A stretch of 64,000 nt of DNA from CALBPI01 sp038531945 (GTDB taxonomy: Bacteria > Pseudomonadota > Gammaproteobacteria > Steroidobacterales > Woeseiaceae). Under the pieces are notes generated by a model. The model worked only from the letters and a program-made list of their open reading frames with translations, made no database searches and was not told where the DNA came from. A program made the position numbers and the translations under genes. This document shows positions 51,294-61,077 of this stretch, in pieces; within the stretch, counting starts at the first letter, position 1, and every line of letters begins with the position of its first letter. The stretch is taken from assembly GCA_038531945.1 (NCBI GenBank), contig JBCBBH010000001.1, forward strand, positions 967,059 to 1,031,058. Direction: 5' to 3'.

Positions 51294-52595
51294 TCATGCT
51301 TGCTGAAAGCAGCGCTTGCCTTTGACATAAGTCGAGAGGATGGCGCGGTCGTCGGCCATCGTGAACTGGGCGAACAATCGATCGTGCACAGATGTGCTGT
51401 GCGCCATTCGACGCTCCAACAATGCGGTGGAGTCGAGGTCCAGAACAATAAAGTCCGCGTCCTTACCCGGTTGCAGGTTTCCGATTTTGTCATCCAGATG
51501 CAGTGCTTGTGCGCCGCCCAGCGTGGCCAGATATAAACCGCGTCCACTGTTGAGGCTCTGTCCCTGGAGCTGCAGTACTTTATAGGCTTCCGCGAGTGTA
51601 GCGAATTGACTAAAGCTGGTGCCGCCTCCCACGTCGGTGCCAAGTCCAACTCGGATGCCATGTGATCTCGCCGTGGCGAGATCGAACAAGCCGCTGCCTA
51701 GAAAGAGATTCGACGTTGGGCAAAAAGCGATCGATGCATCATGCGCGGCCATTTCCTGGTGATCGTGGTCATCGAGATGGATGCAGTGCGCGAACACAGA
51801 TCGCTCTCTGAGGAGTCCGGCATCTTTGTAGATTCCGAGGTAGCTTTCGGAGTCCGGGAATAACGACAATGCCCAATCAACCTCGCTCCGGTTCTCGGCG
51901 AGGTGCGTCTGGATCATGACATCCGGATACTCCGACGCGAGCTGCCCCGCAAGCTGGAGCTGCTCGAGCGTGCTCGTTGGTGCAAACCGTGGCGTTATGG
52001 CGTAGTGATTGCGTCCTTGCCGGTGCCACCGTTCGATCAGGTCACGGCTCTCGCGATAACCTTGTTCCGCAGTATCGCGCAGATTCTCCGGGCAGTGTCG
52101 ATCCATTAACACCTTTCCGGCAGCGATGCACAGATCGTGTTTGCTGGCTTCTTCGAACAAAGCGTCAACGCTGTGCGCGTGTACCGTTGCAAACACCAGC
52201 GCGGTCGTGGTGCCGTTACGCAGCAACTCCTCGACGAAGAACCGTGCAGTTTCGCGCGCGTAGTCGAGATCGGCGAATTTGGCTTCGAATGGGAACGTGT
52301 AGGTGTTCAACCAATCGAGTAGCTGAGTCCCGTATGACGCAATGATGTCGGTTTGAGGGTAGTGGATATGACAGTCGACCATTCCCGGGAGAATCATGTT
52401 GTCGCTGAAGTCGTGCACTTCGCAGTCGGGACCGAGGGTCGGAAGCAACTGTTCTGCAGGTCCAAGATCGGCGACCCTGCCGTCTTCGACGATCAATACG
52501 CCGTCCGGGAAGATCTCGACGTTGTCGCTGTCCTGGTCGTCGCCTGGATCTGCGAGACAGTGTGCGACGCAGCTGCGGTAGGCTTGAATCGTCAC
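51294..52595 (-). CDS. guaD: Guanine deaminase
   Basis: The 433-residue zinc amidohydrolase converts guanine to xanthine. The metal site is HIHYPQTD, with HLAENRSE, FAHCIHLDDHD and GTDVGGGTSFS; the N-terminal PGMVDCH is typical. The length equals bacterial GuaD. It is the last gene of a five-gene chain (puuE, OHCU decarboxylase, allantoicase, allA, guaD), overlapping allA by ATGA. Its product xanthine feeds the XdhABC enzyme encoded further right. Confidence 0.95.
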   Translation of the reverse strand: MTIQAYRSCVAHCLADPGDDQDSDNVEIFPDGVLIVEDGRVADLGPAEQLLPTLGPDCEVHDFSDNMILPGMVDCHIHYPQTDIIASYGTQLLDWLNTYTFPFEAKFADLDYARETARFFVEELLRNGTTTALVFATVHAHSVDALFEEASKHDLCIAAGKVLMDRHCPENLRDTAEQGYRESRDLIERWHRQGRNHYAITPRFAPTSTLEQLQLAGQLASEYPDVMIQTHLAENRSEVDWALSLFPDSESYLGIYKDAGLLRERSVFAHCIHLDDHDHQEMAAHDASIAFCPTSNLFLGSGLFDLATARSHGIRVGLGTDVGGGTSFSQFATLAEAYKVLQLQGQSLNSGRGLYLATLGGAQALHLDDKIGNLQPGKDADFIVLDLDSTALLERRMAHSTSVHDRLFAQFTMADDRAILSTYVKGKRCFQQA

Positions 52596-53095
52596 AACGA
52601 CCCCTGAATAACAAGCAGCGTCTCAAGGTGATGTTCATCACAGTTGTCTTCGCCTACACGATCGATAACCGCGAACGTTTGACCAACGGAACTGCCGAGC
52701 AGTGGCACATGCCAAACACCTGCTCGCATATTGATTCCGATTCTCGGCGGCACGACGAAAGCCTCGAACGCGCCGGTCTCCGGGTCACACTCTGGTGGCG
52801 CCATTGCCACGACATATGGTTTCGCATCGAGCGGCAGGAATGCCTGACTGCCGAGAGGATGCCGCTCGACCAGTTCGATGGTGCAGGGTAGTTGCGTTGC
52901 GGTTGCGCAGCGCATCAGTCCGACATTGACCGGAGCGTCCCCACAATCGACTGTGGCGAGCCCGTCGAAGCGTTCAAAGCGCTGCCCGTTGACCATCGCG
53001 GCAGCAATTTCGGCGGGCTCAATCAGCTCCCCGAACGGCGCGAACAAGTCTGCATTCACCGGTCGTGGTCTGAGATGTCGGACACGCGAGGTCAC
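52592..53095 (-). CDS. allA: Ureidoglycolate lyase
   Basis: The 167-residue cupin-fold enzyme cleaves ureidoglycolate to glyoxylate and urea. Family features are FAPFGELIEP, the MRCATATQLPCTIELVERHP stretch and INMRAGVWHVPLL. Length matches E. coli AllA. It overlaps allantoicase and guaD genes by 4 bases each, so it is translationally coupled with both. It is the last step of the allantoate branch in this cluster. Confidence 0.94.
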   Translation of the reverse strand: MTSRVRHLRPRPVNADLFAPFGELIEPAEIAAAMVNGQRFERFDGLATVDCGDAPVNVGLMRCATATQLPCTIELVERHPLGSQAFLPLDAKPYVVAMAPPECDPETGAFEAFVVPPRIGINMRAGVWHVPLLGSSVGQTFAVIDRVGEDNCDEHHLETLLVIQGSL

Positions 53096-54111
53096 GTGGC
53101 GATGGTCCCGAACAATCTCAGTCTGCTGACACCGCCATCCGGAAAGATGTTCATCCGCACATGGCTCACCCTGTCGTGTATCTGAAGGGCGTCGCGAAAT
53201 TCGTGCACGTCATCGGGTCCGAGCTTCTGCCTTGGTAGCAAGACCGGCCATTTTTCGCTGTCGAGCGGATTGAACGGATGGGCGGTTTCGGGAATGTTGA
53301 GGGCGCGAAGCTCAACCTCATCGGGGTAGTTACCCTTGAAGTGTGCAGTATCGACGACAACCCGAGTCAGAATGCCGGGCGCCCCTAAAGCCATGACAAC
53401 CCAGTCATTGCCGGGTTCGCGTCGTCTGGCCGTCTCCCAGCCATCGCCCATGTTGATGCCTCTACCCGGCGCGTTCAGATTGTGCATGGTGCCGAAGTGC
53501 TCATCGTTACAGAACACTGCGCGGCCGCCATTCTCAATAGCGAACAGGTCGATTTCCTCGTCGCTGGCGATTTTGGAAAAATCACGATCCACTCGGCCCC
53601 ATACTCTGAGTCGAGCTACACCACCGTCCGGGAAGATATGCAGTCGCACGTGCGTCCAGCTCTCGTCGCTGTCCACCGTTGAAAAGTGTTGGCGATTTCC
53701 TTTGACCGGGCGTTTCGCGACGATCGAAACCCACTCGGTTTGGTCGTCAGGTACAACCCCATTGTGCCGACAGGCCTCGATCGCGGCTTCGGGCGGGAAG
53801 TTGCCCGTGAAATGCCGAGTATCGATTTCGATACCTGAGATTTTCCCCGGCATACCGAGCCGAATATCGCACCAGTCATGACCGGGTGTCCTGCGGCGCC
53901 GACTTTCCCAGCCGTCCATCCACTTGCCATTAGCGTCATACTTGTCAGGAAGAAAAACTGGCGGATCGGGCGCGATCAGGCGGCGCTTGTCGCCGTAGAA
54001 TTCGTCGGTTGCAAACACCACCTCGGCGCCGAGCCTGGGATGCGCCAGATTGATTGCATCGCCGAACGGATGCGGTTCGGTGAGCTGCGTGATGATGCCT
54101 TGTCTATCCAT
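53092..54111 (-). CDS. alc: Allantoicase
   Basis: The 339-residue protein consists of two related jelly-roll domains and hydrolyses allantoate to ureidoglycolate and urea. Both repeats show the family pattern: VVFATDEFYGDKRRLI with GWESRRRRTPGHDWCDIRLG, and AVFCNDEHFGTMHNLN with GWETARRREPGNDWV. It overlaps the OHCU decarboxylase gene by 8 bases and allA by 4. Confidence 0.96.
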   Translation of the reverse strand: MDRQGIITQLTEPHPFGDAINLAHPRLGAEVVFATDEFYGDKRRLIAPDPPVFLPDKYDANGKWMDGWESRRRRTPGHDWCDIRLGMPGKISGIEIDTRHFTGNFPPEAAIEACRHNGVVPDDQTEWVSIVAKRPVKGNRQHFSTVDSDESWTHVRLHIFPDGGVARLRVWGRVDRDFSKIASDEEIDLFAIENGGRAVFCNDEHFGTMHNLNAPGRGINMGDGWETARRREPGNDWVVMALGAPGILTRVVVDTAHFKGNYPDEVELRALNIPETAHPFNPLDSEKWPVLLPRQKLGPDDVHEFRDALQIHDRVSHVRMNIFPDGGVSRLRLFGTIAT

Positions 54112-54628
54112 CGATCATAGCCTCCAGTCGCCACCGCGCAATCTGGTGGATTTCACGCATTGCGTTCTCGAACTCCACCTCTCTTGTGTTTGGCAGGCGC
54201 GACTCGAACGCTTGCAGAATCTCGTGTCGATTGCTGTGCCGCACCGCTTTGATAAACGGCATTTCGAAGCGCGACTTATAAGCGTCATTCAAACTCTGAA
54301 ATCGGTCGAACTCCTCGGCGCTGCATTGGTCGAGTCCGGCACGCGACTGCTCCGTTGTCGACTCGGCCGTCAGCGTTCCAGCAACTGCGGCCCGCCCGGC
54401 GAGATCAGGGTGCGCTCGAATCAACGTCATACGTTGTTGGCGGCTGGCTGCGTCAACGATTGAGGCCATCGCGTTCGCCATGCCTGTGGGATCGGCGTGT
54501 GCTGATGTGATCCCGGCGTCAAACAATTGCTCGGCGACCCATGCAGAGTGCTCGTAAATGCCGCCGAAACAATCGACGAACTCTGTGCGACTCATGCAAG
54601 ACGGCGCTTTAGGAAATCGTCGACTCAT
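54104..54628 (-). CDS. uraD: OHCU decarboxylase
   Basis: The 174-residue helical protein converts 2-oxo-4-hydroxy-4-carboxy-5-ureidoimidazoline to S-allantoin. The conserved HPDLAG with the active-site His, GIYEHSAWVAE and FEMPFIKAVRH are present. ATG 54628 overlaps the puuE stop (ATGA); longer frames upstream are shadow. With the HIU hydrolase gene at 62527-62874 it completes the urate-to-allantoin conversion. Confidence 0.95.
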   Translation of the reverse strand: MSRRFPKAPSCMSRTEFVDCFGGIYEHSAWVAEQLFDAGITSAHADPTGMANAMASIVDAASRQQRMTLIRAHPDLAGRAAVAGTLTAESTTEQSRAGLDQCSAEEFDRFQSLNDAYKSRFEMPFIKAVRHSNRHEILQAFESRLPNTREVEFENAMREIHQIARWRLEAMIDG

Positions 54629-55527
54629 CGGTGCGGGTGAACCTCGCGCCAGTGGCGAGCGATGTCGGCGCGGCGAGTAATCCACACGTCCGGGTGTCCG
54701 GCCACATAGTCCAGAAAGCGTCGTAGTGCTTGAGCACGTCCCGGTCGGCCCGCGAGTCTGCAATGAAGTCCGACGGACATCATTCGCGGCTGCTTTTCGC
54801 CCTCGCGATACAAACAGTCGAAACTATCCCGTAAATAATCGAAAAACTGCGTGCCGCTGTTGAAGCCTTGCGCCGTCGCGAATCGCATATCGTTGACGTC
54901 CAGTGTATATGGCACCATCAATTGTGGGGTGTCGTACTGGTAGTCCCAATACGGCAGATCGTCGGCGTAACTGTCGGCGTTGTACAAAAACTTTCCATAC
55001 TCCGCAGCGATCTGATGGCTGACTTCGCTGCACCGGCCGAGATACCAACCTTCGGGTGGCGCACCGGTGCACGCCTCATGAATGCTCAACGCTTGATTGA
55101 AGTGTTCGCGCTCTTCGGACTCCGAAACCGCGTGGTAGTCGATCCAGCGCAAACCGTGACTGGCGATTTCCCAATCCGTTCGTTGCATTGCGCTGACAGC
55201 GGTCGGGTTGCGCTGCAAGGCCATGGCAACCCCGAACACAGTAACCGGTAACTCACGCTCGGAGAACAGTCGATGCAAGCGCCAAAAGCCGGTCCGTGAG
55301 CCGTATTCGTAAATTGACTCCATATTGCGATGGCGTGCACCAGAAAAAGGTCTGGCGCCGACAATCTCTGACAAGAAAGCCTCGGAAGCGTCATCCCCAT
55401 GCAAAACGCAGTTCTCGCCCCCTTCTTCGTAATTCACGACGAACTGCAACGCGAGCTTCGCCCCGTTTGGCCACTGGGCATCGGGCAGCTTGTCGCCGTA
55501 TCCGACCATGTCTCTTGGATAGCTCAT
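54625..55527 (-). CDS. puuE: Allantoinase, polysaccharide-deacetylase type (PuuE)
   Basis: The 300-residue protein matches PuuE, a metal-independent allantoinase of the carbohydrate esterase 4 fold found in Pseudomonas. Typical stretches are YPRDMVGYGDKLPDAQWPNG, VNYEEGGENCVLHGD, NMESIYEYGSRTGFWRL and ASHGLRWIDYH. It opens allantoin to allantoate and heads the ureide operon. A 73-bp gap separates it from the divergent FMN oxidase gene. Confidence 0.95.
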   Translation of the reverse strand: MSYPRDMVGYGDKLPDAQWPNGAKLALQFVVNYEEGGENCVLHGDDASEAFLSEIVGARPFSGARHRNMESIYEYGSRTGFWRLHRLFSERELPVTVFGVAMALQRNPTAVSAMQRTDWEIASHGLRWIDYHAVSESEEREHFNQALSIHEACTGAPPEGWYLGRCSEVSHQIAAEYGKFLYNADSYADDLPYWDYQYDTPQLMVPYTLDVNDMRFATAQGFNSGTQFFDYLRDSFDCLYREGEKQPRMMSVGLHCRLAGRPGRAQALRRFLDYVAGHPDVWITRRADIARHWREVHPHR

Positions 55528-55600
55528 GAACAGAGTGTCCCACCAAAACCCTCAAGCGCCAACTGCCGAACCGCAATTCGCTTCGTGTTAATGTCGATAC

Positions 55601-56749
55601 ATGAAATTGTCGGATTGCTATAACGTCGAACAGTTTCGACAACTCGCCAAGCGGAAACTGCCCGCCCCGGTGTTTCACTACATTGATGGCGCGGCCGACG
55701 ATGAGGTCACTTATCGGCGTAACACGGAATCCTACGAGACCTGTGATCTTGTCCCGAACGTGCTTGCAGGCAGCGAGGCCGTCGACTTGTCGGTGACGGT
55801 TATGGGGCAGAGAATTGAGCTACCAATATTCCTGTCTCCAACGGCGCTGCAACGTTTGTTTCATTGGCAGGGAGAGCGCGCGGTAGCGCAAGCGGCATCG
55901 CGCTTTGGCACGTATTTCGGCGTATCTTCCCTCGCCACGGTCAGTGTGGATGAAATCGGCGCTGCAATCGACACACCGAAGTTGTTTCAGCTCTACTACC
56001 ACAAGGATAGGGCGCTGACGTTCAGCATGATCGAGCGGTGTCAGGCGGCAGGGTTCGATGCATTGGCGTTAACTGTCGATACCATCGTCGGCGGCAACCG
56101 CGAACGCGACCTTCGAACCGGTTTCACCTCGCCGCCGAAATTGACGCTAGCGAGCGCGTTTAGTTTTGCAATACATCCGCGCTGGACCTGGAACTACCTC
56201 TTTAGAGAGAAGTTCTCGCTGCCACAACTGGAGCAAGCAATTCCCGAGGGCAGCAATATTGCGGTGTCCGTTAGCGACTACTTCAGCAACATGTTGGACC
56301 GCACGATGACCTGGGACGATGCCGCAGCAGTGCGCGAGGCATGGGATGGTCCGTTCTGTCTCAAAGGGGTCATGTCGGTCGACGACGCGAAGCGCGCGGT
56401 AGAGATCGGTGCCACAGCGATCATGATCTCGAATCATGGCGGTCGTCAGCTCGATGGATCTCGAGCACCGTTCGATCAACTCAAAGAAATTCTTGATGCC
56501 GTCGGTGGGCAAATCGAAGTCATTTGTGACGGTGGGATTCGTCGTGGCACGCACGTCCTGAAGGCAATGGCGCTCGGCGCGACCGCTTGCTCCGGAGGGC
56601 GCTGGTATCTCTATGCGTTGGCTTGTGCAGGACAGTTGGGTGTTGAGAAAACACTACAGAACATGCGTGCGGAGCTTGAACGGGATCTCCGCCTGATGGG
56701 GCTGAATCGCGTCACTGATCTGACCGAATCGCATCTCAGGTTTCGTTAA
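55601..56749 (+). CDS. FMN-dependent alpha-hydroxy acid oxidase/dehydrogenase
   Basis: The 382-residue TIM-barrel flavoprotein belongs to the LldD/glycolate oxidase family. Visible are the N-terminal VFHYIDGAADDEVTYRRN, the flavin lysine in CLKGVMS, catalytic His and Arg in SNHGGRQLDG, and phosphate-binding DGGIRRGTHVLKA. It is usually lactate- or glycolate-specific. Here it sits alone between divergent puuE and convergent puuD, overlapping puuD by 4 bases. Oxidation of ureidoglycolate, glycolate or a lactate-like acid are all possible; context favours a link to glyoxylate metabolism but does not prove it. Confidence 0.88.
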   Translation: MKLSDCYNVEQFRQLAKRKLPAPVFHYIDGAADDEVTYRRNTESYETCDLVPNVLAGSEAVDLSVTVMGQRIELPIFLSPTALQRLFHWQGERAVAQAASRFGTYFGVSSLATVSVDEIGAAIDTPKLFQLYYHKDRALTFSMIERCQAAGFDALALTVDTIVGGNRERDLRTGFTSPPKLTLASAFSFAIHPRWTWNYLFREKFSLPQLEQAIPEGSNIAVSVSDYFSNMLDRTMTWDDAAAVREAWDGPFCLKGVMSVDDAKRAVEIGATAIMISNHGGRQLDGSRAPFDQLKEILDAVGGQIEVICDGGIRRGTHVLKAMALGATACSGGRWYLYALACAGQLGVEKTLQNMRAELERDLRLMGLNRVTDLTESHLRFR

Positions 56750-57936
56750 CGCGAACGATACCAGGCTTCGACGACAGCGCGTTCCTCGTCAGTAATTTCG
56801 GTCAGGTTGCCGATGGGCATCGCCTTCAGGACTACGGTTTGTTCGTAAATGCTGTCCGCATACTTTTCGATGTCGTCCCGGTGCTCCAGAACGATGCCGG
56901 CGGGCGCACTTGCGAAACCGGGCCAGGTTGGAACGGCCGCATGGCAGCCAGTGCATCTCGCCGAAACGACTGCTTGCACTTCGGCGATCGAAGGTGCTTG
57001 TTGTTGATCGGTCGGCGCCTCGCGAAACGTTGGCAGCCCGTTAGCGATGACGGCAGTTGCGGCGAGGGCGGCAACACCGCCAACCGCGGGCAACAGCGAC
57101 GCGTCGCCTTTGTGGCGAGCGACGAAATACACGCGAATCAGCGCGCCAGCCACCGTCATACCAATCAGTACGAGCCAGTTCCAGTCTCCGGAATAGGTAG
57201 ACGCGTAGTGGTTGCTGATCATGACAAACAGCACGGGTAGCGTCAGGAATGTGTTGTGCACCGATCGTTGCTTGCCGCGCGCACCATCCGCCGGATTGAT
57301 CGGCTCACCGGTTTCGAGTGCGCGGACCATACGTCGTTGCCCCGGGATGATGATGTGCGCGACGTTCGCGACCATGATCGTGCCGATCAATGCGCCGTAG
57401 TGAATGAACGCGCCGCGTCCGCCGAATACCTGGCAAAGACTCCACGCGATCAGCACCAGAAAGCCAAACAACACTGTCGATAAAACGCGGTCGTTGCGTC
57501 CGAGCGGGGACTTGCACAACTGGTCGTAGACGATCCAGCCGCCGAGTAAATAGGCAGCGCCGATTCCAACCGCGGCGCCATGGCTGAGTGCTAATACGCT
57601 GGAATCGATGAGGTAAACCTCAGCACCCAGCCAGTAGATCAGAATCAGGAGAAACATCCCGGACAACCAGGTTGAGTACGCTTCCCATTTGAACCAGTGA
57701 AGTGTCGCAGGCATTTCCGGAGGCGCACCAGCATACTTTTGAGCCTGGTAGAAGCCGCCACCATGCACTGCCCACAGCTCGCCTGCGACGCCATTCTTGC
57801 GGTCGGCTGGAGACTCCGGTGGCGTTAGATGGTTGTCGAGCCAGATGAAGTACAGGGATGAGCCAATCCACGCGATTCCGGTGGTCAGGTGAAGCCAGCG
57901 CCCGAGTAGCTCCGCCCAATCGGTTAGTGCGCCCAC
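56746..57936 (-). CDS. puuD: Membrane urate oxidase with C-terminal cytochrome c domain (PuuD type)
   Basis: The 396-residue protein has about eight to nine membrane helices followed by a cytochrome c domain with CTGCH (heme attachment) and a methionine in KAMPIGN as the likely axial ligand. It matches PuuD urate oxidases, which pass electrons to the respiratory chain rather than making hydrogen peroxide. GTG 57936 shares its G with the xdhC stop (TAGTG), and AAGGAG precedes it. It converts urate to 5-hydroxyisourate, the substrate of the HIU hydrolase encoded at 62527. Confidence 0.94.
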   Translation of the reverse strand: MGALTDWAELLGRWLHLTTGIAWIGSSLYFIWLDNHLTPPESPADRKNGVAGELWAVHGGGFYQAQKYAGAPPEMPATLHWFKWEAYSTWLSGMFLLILIYWLGAEVYLIDSSVLALSHGAAVGIGAAYLLGGWIVYDQLCKSPLGRNDRVLSTVLFGFLVLIAWSLCQVFGGRGAFIHYGALIGTIMVANVAHIIIPGQRRMVRALETGEPINPADGARGKQRSVHNTFLTLPVLFVMISNHYASTYSGDWNWLVLIGMTVAGALIRVYFVARHKGDASLLPAVGGVAALAATAVIANGLPTFREAPTDQQQAPSIAEVQAVVSARCTGCHAAVPTWPGFASAPAGIVLEHRDDIEKYADSIYEQTVVLKAMPIGNLTEITDEERAVVEAWYRSR

Positions 57937-58763
57937 TAGGCGACTCCTTGCAGTGCATGTTGGCGCGTAGTCTGCAAGATTTGCGCGGTCACGGCGACCG
58001 CGATCTCGCCCGGGTGCTTGCCGGTCAGACCGGGTAACCCGATCGGGCAAATCAGTCGCGACAGGTCAGATTCACTGAACCCGGCGGCACGCAATTTCTT
58101 GTGGAAGCGTCGCGCTTTGGTGCGAGAGCCGATCAGACCCAAATAGCGCCAGTCGCATCGCTGTAACAAGTGCTCGCACAGAGACAAATCGAGATCGTGA
58201 TCGTGCGTCATAACGACCACGCTGGCACCGTCAGGACAGCGGGGGATCGCATCCACGGGTCGATTGGCCAGGAGTGGTGCGGCGACCCCCTCCGGCAACA
58301 GCGCCAGCTGATCCGGTCGACTGTCCACGACAAGAACGTTTGCGTCGAGCGTGTTGAGGACTTGTGCCAACGCCCGCCCGACATGGCCGGCACCAAAAAT
58401 CACCACGTCGAGCCTCTGGTTGCCGGCCGCGTCGGTCGCCACCGGCTGGTGTTCGGCTGACCAGCGCTGGTAGTTCAGCGTTACGACGCCCCCGCAACAC
58501 TGACCGCAACCGCTACCCAGAGGAATTCGACGCTCGAATGAATGCGCGTCGGTTTCCGCTTGGTCGAGCCATCGGTGCGCGGTTTCGATCGCGCTGAATT
58601 CCAGCCTGCCACCACCGATAGTTCCAAACACCTGATCGACACTGACAAGCATTGTCGTGCCAACCTCTCGCGGCGCAGACCCGCGCACCTGCGAGACGCT
58701 GATGCTGATCACACACTGACCACTTGCGATGATCTCCCGTGCGGTTTCGACCCAATCACGCAT
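57936..58763 (-). CDS. xdhC: XdhC molybdenum cofactor insertion/sulfuration chaperone
   Basis: The 275-residue protein has an N-terminal XdhC/CoxI domain (SGQCVISISVSQVRGSAPRE, GSGCGQCCGG) and a C-terminal Rossmann domain (FGAGHVGRALAQVL). XdhC delivers sulfurated Mo cofactor to xanthine dehydrogenase. ATG 58763 is chosen because upstream residues are shadow of xdhB; it overlaps xdhB by 8 bases. It is coupled to puuD through TAGTG. Confidence 0.95.
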   Translation of the reverse strand: MRDWVETAREIIASGQCVISISVSQVRGSAPREVGTTMLVSVDQVFGTIGGGRLEFSAIETAHRWLDQAETDAHSFERRIPLGSGCGQCCGGVVTLNYQRWSAEHQPVATDAAGNQRLDVVIFGAGHVGRALAQVLNTLDANVLVVDSRPDQLALLPEGVAAPLLANRPVDAIPRCPDGASVVVMTHDHDLDLSLCEHLLQRCDWRYLGLIGSRTKARRFHKKLRAAGFSESDLSRLICPIGLPGLTGKHPGEIAVAVTAQILQTTRQHALQGVA

Positions 58764-61077
58764 CCGATGAGGCTCTCGCAGATTGAATAGCACGCAGAAC
58801 GGCCTCGGGTGTTGCGGGCGCATCCAGTTTCGACGTGGCGCCATCTGGCGCGCTGGCAGCGACCGCGTCTTTCAGTGCCTGGAAAACCGAAATTGCGAGC
58901 ATCAAGGGCGGCTCACCGACGGCCTTCGAGCGATGAATCGTATCCTCTCGATTGGGCATACCGCGAAGCATCTGGACATTGAACTCATCTGGCGTATCGG
59001 AGCATGCCGGAATCTTGTAGGTCGCTGGTGCGTGCGTTCTAAGACTGCCGTTGTCGTCCCACCACAGATGTTCCGTGGTCAGCCAGCCCATGCCCTGGAT
59101 GAAGCCACCTTCGATCTGACCGACGTCGATCGCGGGATTCAGCGAGTCGCCGCAATCGTGCGCAATGTCGACGCGCGTGACACGATACTCGCCGGTCAAT
59201 GTATCCACGATGACTTCGCTGACCGCCGCGCCGTAGGCGTAGTAATAGAAAGGACGCCCTTGCATCGCCTGCTTGTCATAGGAGATCTTTGGCGTCTTGT
59301 AGAAGCCGGTCGCCGAAAGCGAGACCCGCGCCATGTAGGCCTGATGGACAAGCTCTGCAAACGTCAGCGTCTTGTCGCCAACCTCAACCGCATTTCTAAC
59401 AAACCTGACACTTGCTTCGCTAACGCCATAGTGTCCTGCCGCAAATTCGGTCAGGCGCCGGCGTAGTTTCATCGCGGCGTTGCGTGCGGCCATGCCGTTC
59501 AGGTCGGAACCACTCGACGCCGCAGTGGCTGATGCGTTCGGAACTTTGCTGGTATCGGACGCGGTGATCTTGATACGGTCGATATCGATCGACAACGCAT
59601 CGGCGACGACCTGAGCGACTTTCGTGAGCAAGCCTTGGCCCATTTCGGTTCCGCCATGGTTCAGATGAACGGTCCCGTCCGTGTAGATATGAATCAGTGC
59701 GCCGGCCTGATTCAAATGCGTTGCAGTAAACGAAATACCAAACTTCACCGGCGTCAGCGCGAGTCCTTTTTTCAGGACATCATGTTGCGTGTTCCAGTCG
59801 TGAATCTCTTGCCGACGTGCAGTGTAGTCGCTGAGTGCGAGTACCTCATCAGTCACCTCGGCGAGAATGTTGTCCTCAACGGTCTGCCCGTAGGGCGTGA
59901 CATCGCGTTCGCCAAGGCCGTAGTAATTGACCTGGCGGATTTCGAGAGCGTCTTTGTTCAGTGCCCTTGCGATTTCATCGATCACATATTCAATCGCGAA
60001 CATCCCCTGCGGTCCGCCAAAACCGCGAAAGGCGGTGTTGGAAACGGTGTGCGTCTTGCAGCGCTCAGAGACAATCGTGATGTTGGGCAGGTAGTAGGCG
60101 TTGTCGCTATGGAACATCGCCCGATCGTTGATCGCGCCGGACAAGTCGGCTGACATGCCGCATCGCGATAAGTGATGAAAATCGATACCGAAGATACGGC
60201 CCTCGTCATCAAAGCCAACATCGTAGTGCGAGACAAAACAGTGCCGCTTGCCGGTGATTATCATGTCGCTGTCCCGATCGAGGCGCAGCTTGACGGCTCG
60301 ACCTGTGTGGTAGGCACCGACGGCGGCAGCACATGCGATCAATGCAGGCTGGCTCTCTTTACCCCCGAATGCACCGCCCATGCGCCGACATTCGACGACC
60401 ACATCTTTGTTGGTCAATCCGATGGCGCGGGCGACGGCGTGCTGAATTTCACCCGGGTGTTGGGTCGAGCTATACAGAAAAAATTCACCACCCTCGCGAG
60501 GAAGCGCGAGACTGATTTGCCCCTCCAGATAGAATTGATCTTGCCCACCGACTCTCGCGGTACCTTGCAGTCGATGCGGCGCAGCGGTGATTGCGGCAGT
60601 CGCGTCGCCTCGCTCGAGGGTTCGTGTCGGAAGCACAAAACTCTCGTCGGCTGATGCGAGTTCCGGATCCAGCAATGCCGGTAGGGGGTCGTACTCGATG
60701 TCTCCCAGCAGCGCAGCTCGGCGCGCCTGATTGACGGTTTCGGCCAGGACCAGAAAAACCGGCTGTCCGACATACTCGACTTTCGTGGCGGCCAGTATCG
60801 GATCGTCGTCCGCCACGGCGCCGTAATTGTTGCTGCCTGGGATGTCCGCTGCGGTTAGAACCGCAACCACACCCGGAGCGTCTTTAACCGCTTGCAGATC
60901 GATTCGCCGGATGTTGGCATGTGCCTGCCTGCTGGTACCGAAAGCTGCATGCAGTAGATTCCGTGGTTCGGGCAAATCATCCGTGTAAGTAGCGAGTCCG
61001 GCCACGTGCAGCGCCGCACTGTCATGCGGTGTCGGAGAACCTACGGCGCCGAAGATGGTCTCGCTGCTATCGGCCAT
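58756..61077 (-). CDS. xdhB: Xanthine dehydrogenase, molybdopterin-binding subunit
   Basis: The subunit is about 773 residues and carries the molybdenum site. Characteristic segments are YLEGQISLALPREGGEF, RRMGGAFGGKE, FRGFGGPQG, NHGGTEMGQGLLTKVAQV and SKAVGEPPL with the catalytic Glu. ATG 61077 overlaps the xdhA stop by 11 bases; an earlier ATG in the frame lies inside xdhA. With XdhA it oxidises hypoxanthine and xanthine to urate using NAD. Confidence 0.96.
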   Translation of the reverse strand: MADSSETIFGAVGSPTPHDSAALHVAGLATYTDDLPEPRNLLHAAFGTSRQAHANIRRIDLQAVKDAPGVVAVLTAADIPGSNNYGAVADDDPILAATKVEYVGQPVFLVLAETVNQARRAALLGDIEYDPLPALLDPELASADESFVLPTRTLERGDATAAITAAPHRLQGTARVGGQDQFYLEGQISLALPREGGEFFLYSSTQHPGEIQHAVARAIGLTNKDVVVECRRMGGAFGGKESQPALIACAAAVGAYHTGRAVKLRLDRDSDMIITGKRHCFVSHYDVGFDDEGRIFGIDFHHLSRCGMSADLSGAINDRAMFHSDNAYYLPNITIVSERCKTHTVSNTAFRGFGGPQGMFAIEYVIDEIARALNKDALEIRQVNYYGLGERDVTPYGQTVEDNILAEVTDEVLALSDYTARRQEIHDWNTQHDVLKKGLALTPVKFGISFTATHLNQAGALIHIYTDGTVHLNHGGTEMGQGLLTKVAQVVADALSIDIDRIKITASDTSKVPNASATAASSGSDLNGMAARNAAMKLRRRLTEFAAGHYGVSEASVRFVRNAVEVGDKTLTFAELVHQAYMARVSLSATGFYKTPKISYDKQAMQGRPFYYYAYGAAVSEVIVDTLTGEYRVTRVDIAHDCGDSLNPAIDVGQIEGGFIQGMGWLTTEHLWWDDNGSLRTHAPATYKIPACSDTPDEFNVQMLRGMPNREDTIHRSKAVGEPPLMLAISVFQALKDAVAASAPDGATSKLDAPATPEAVLRAIQSARASSDA

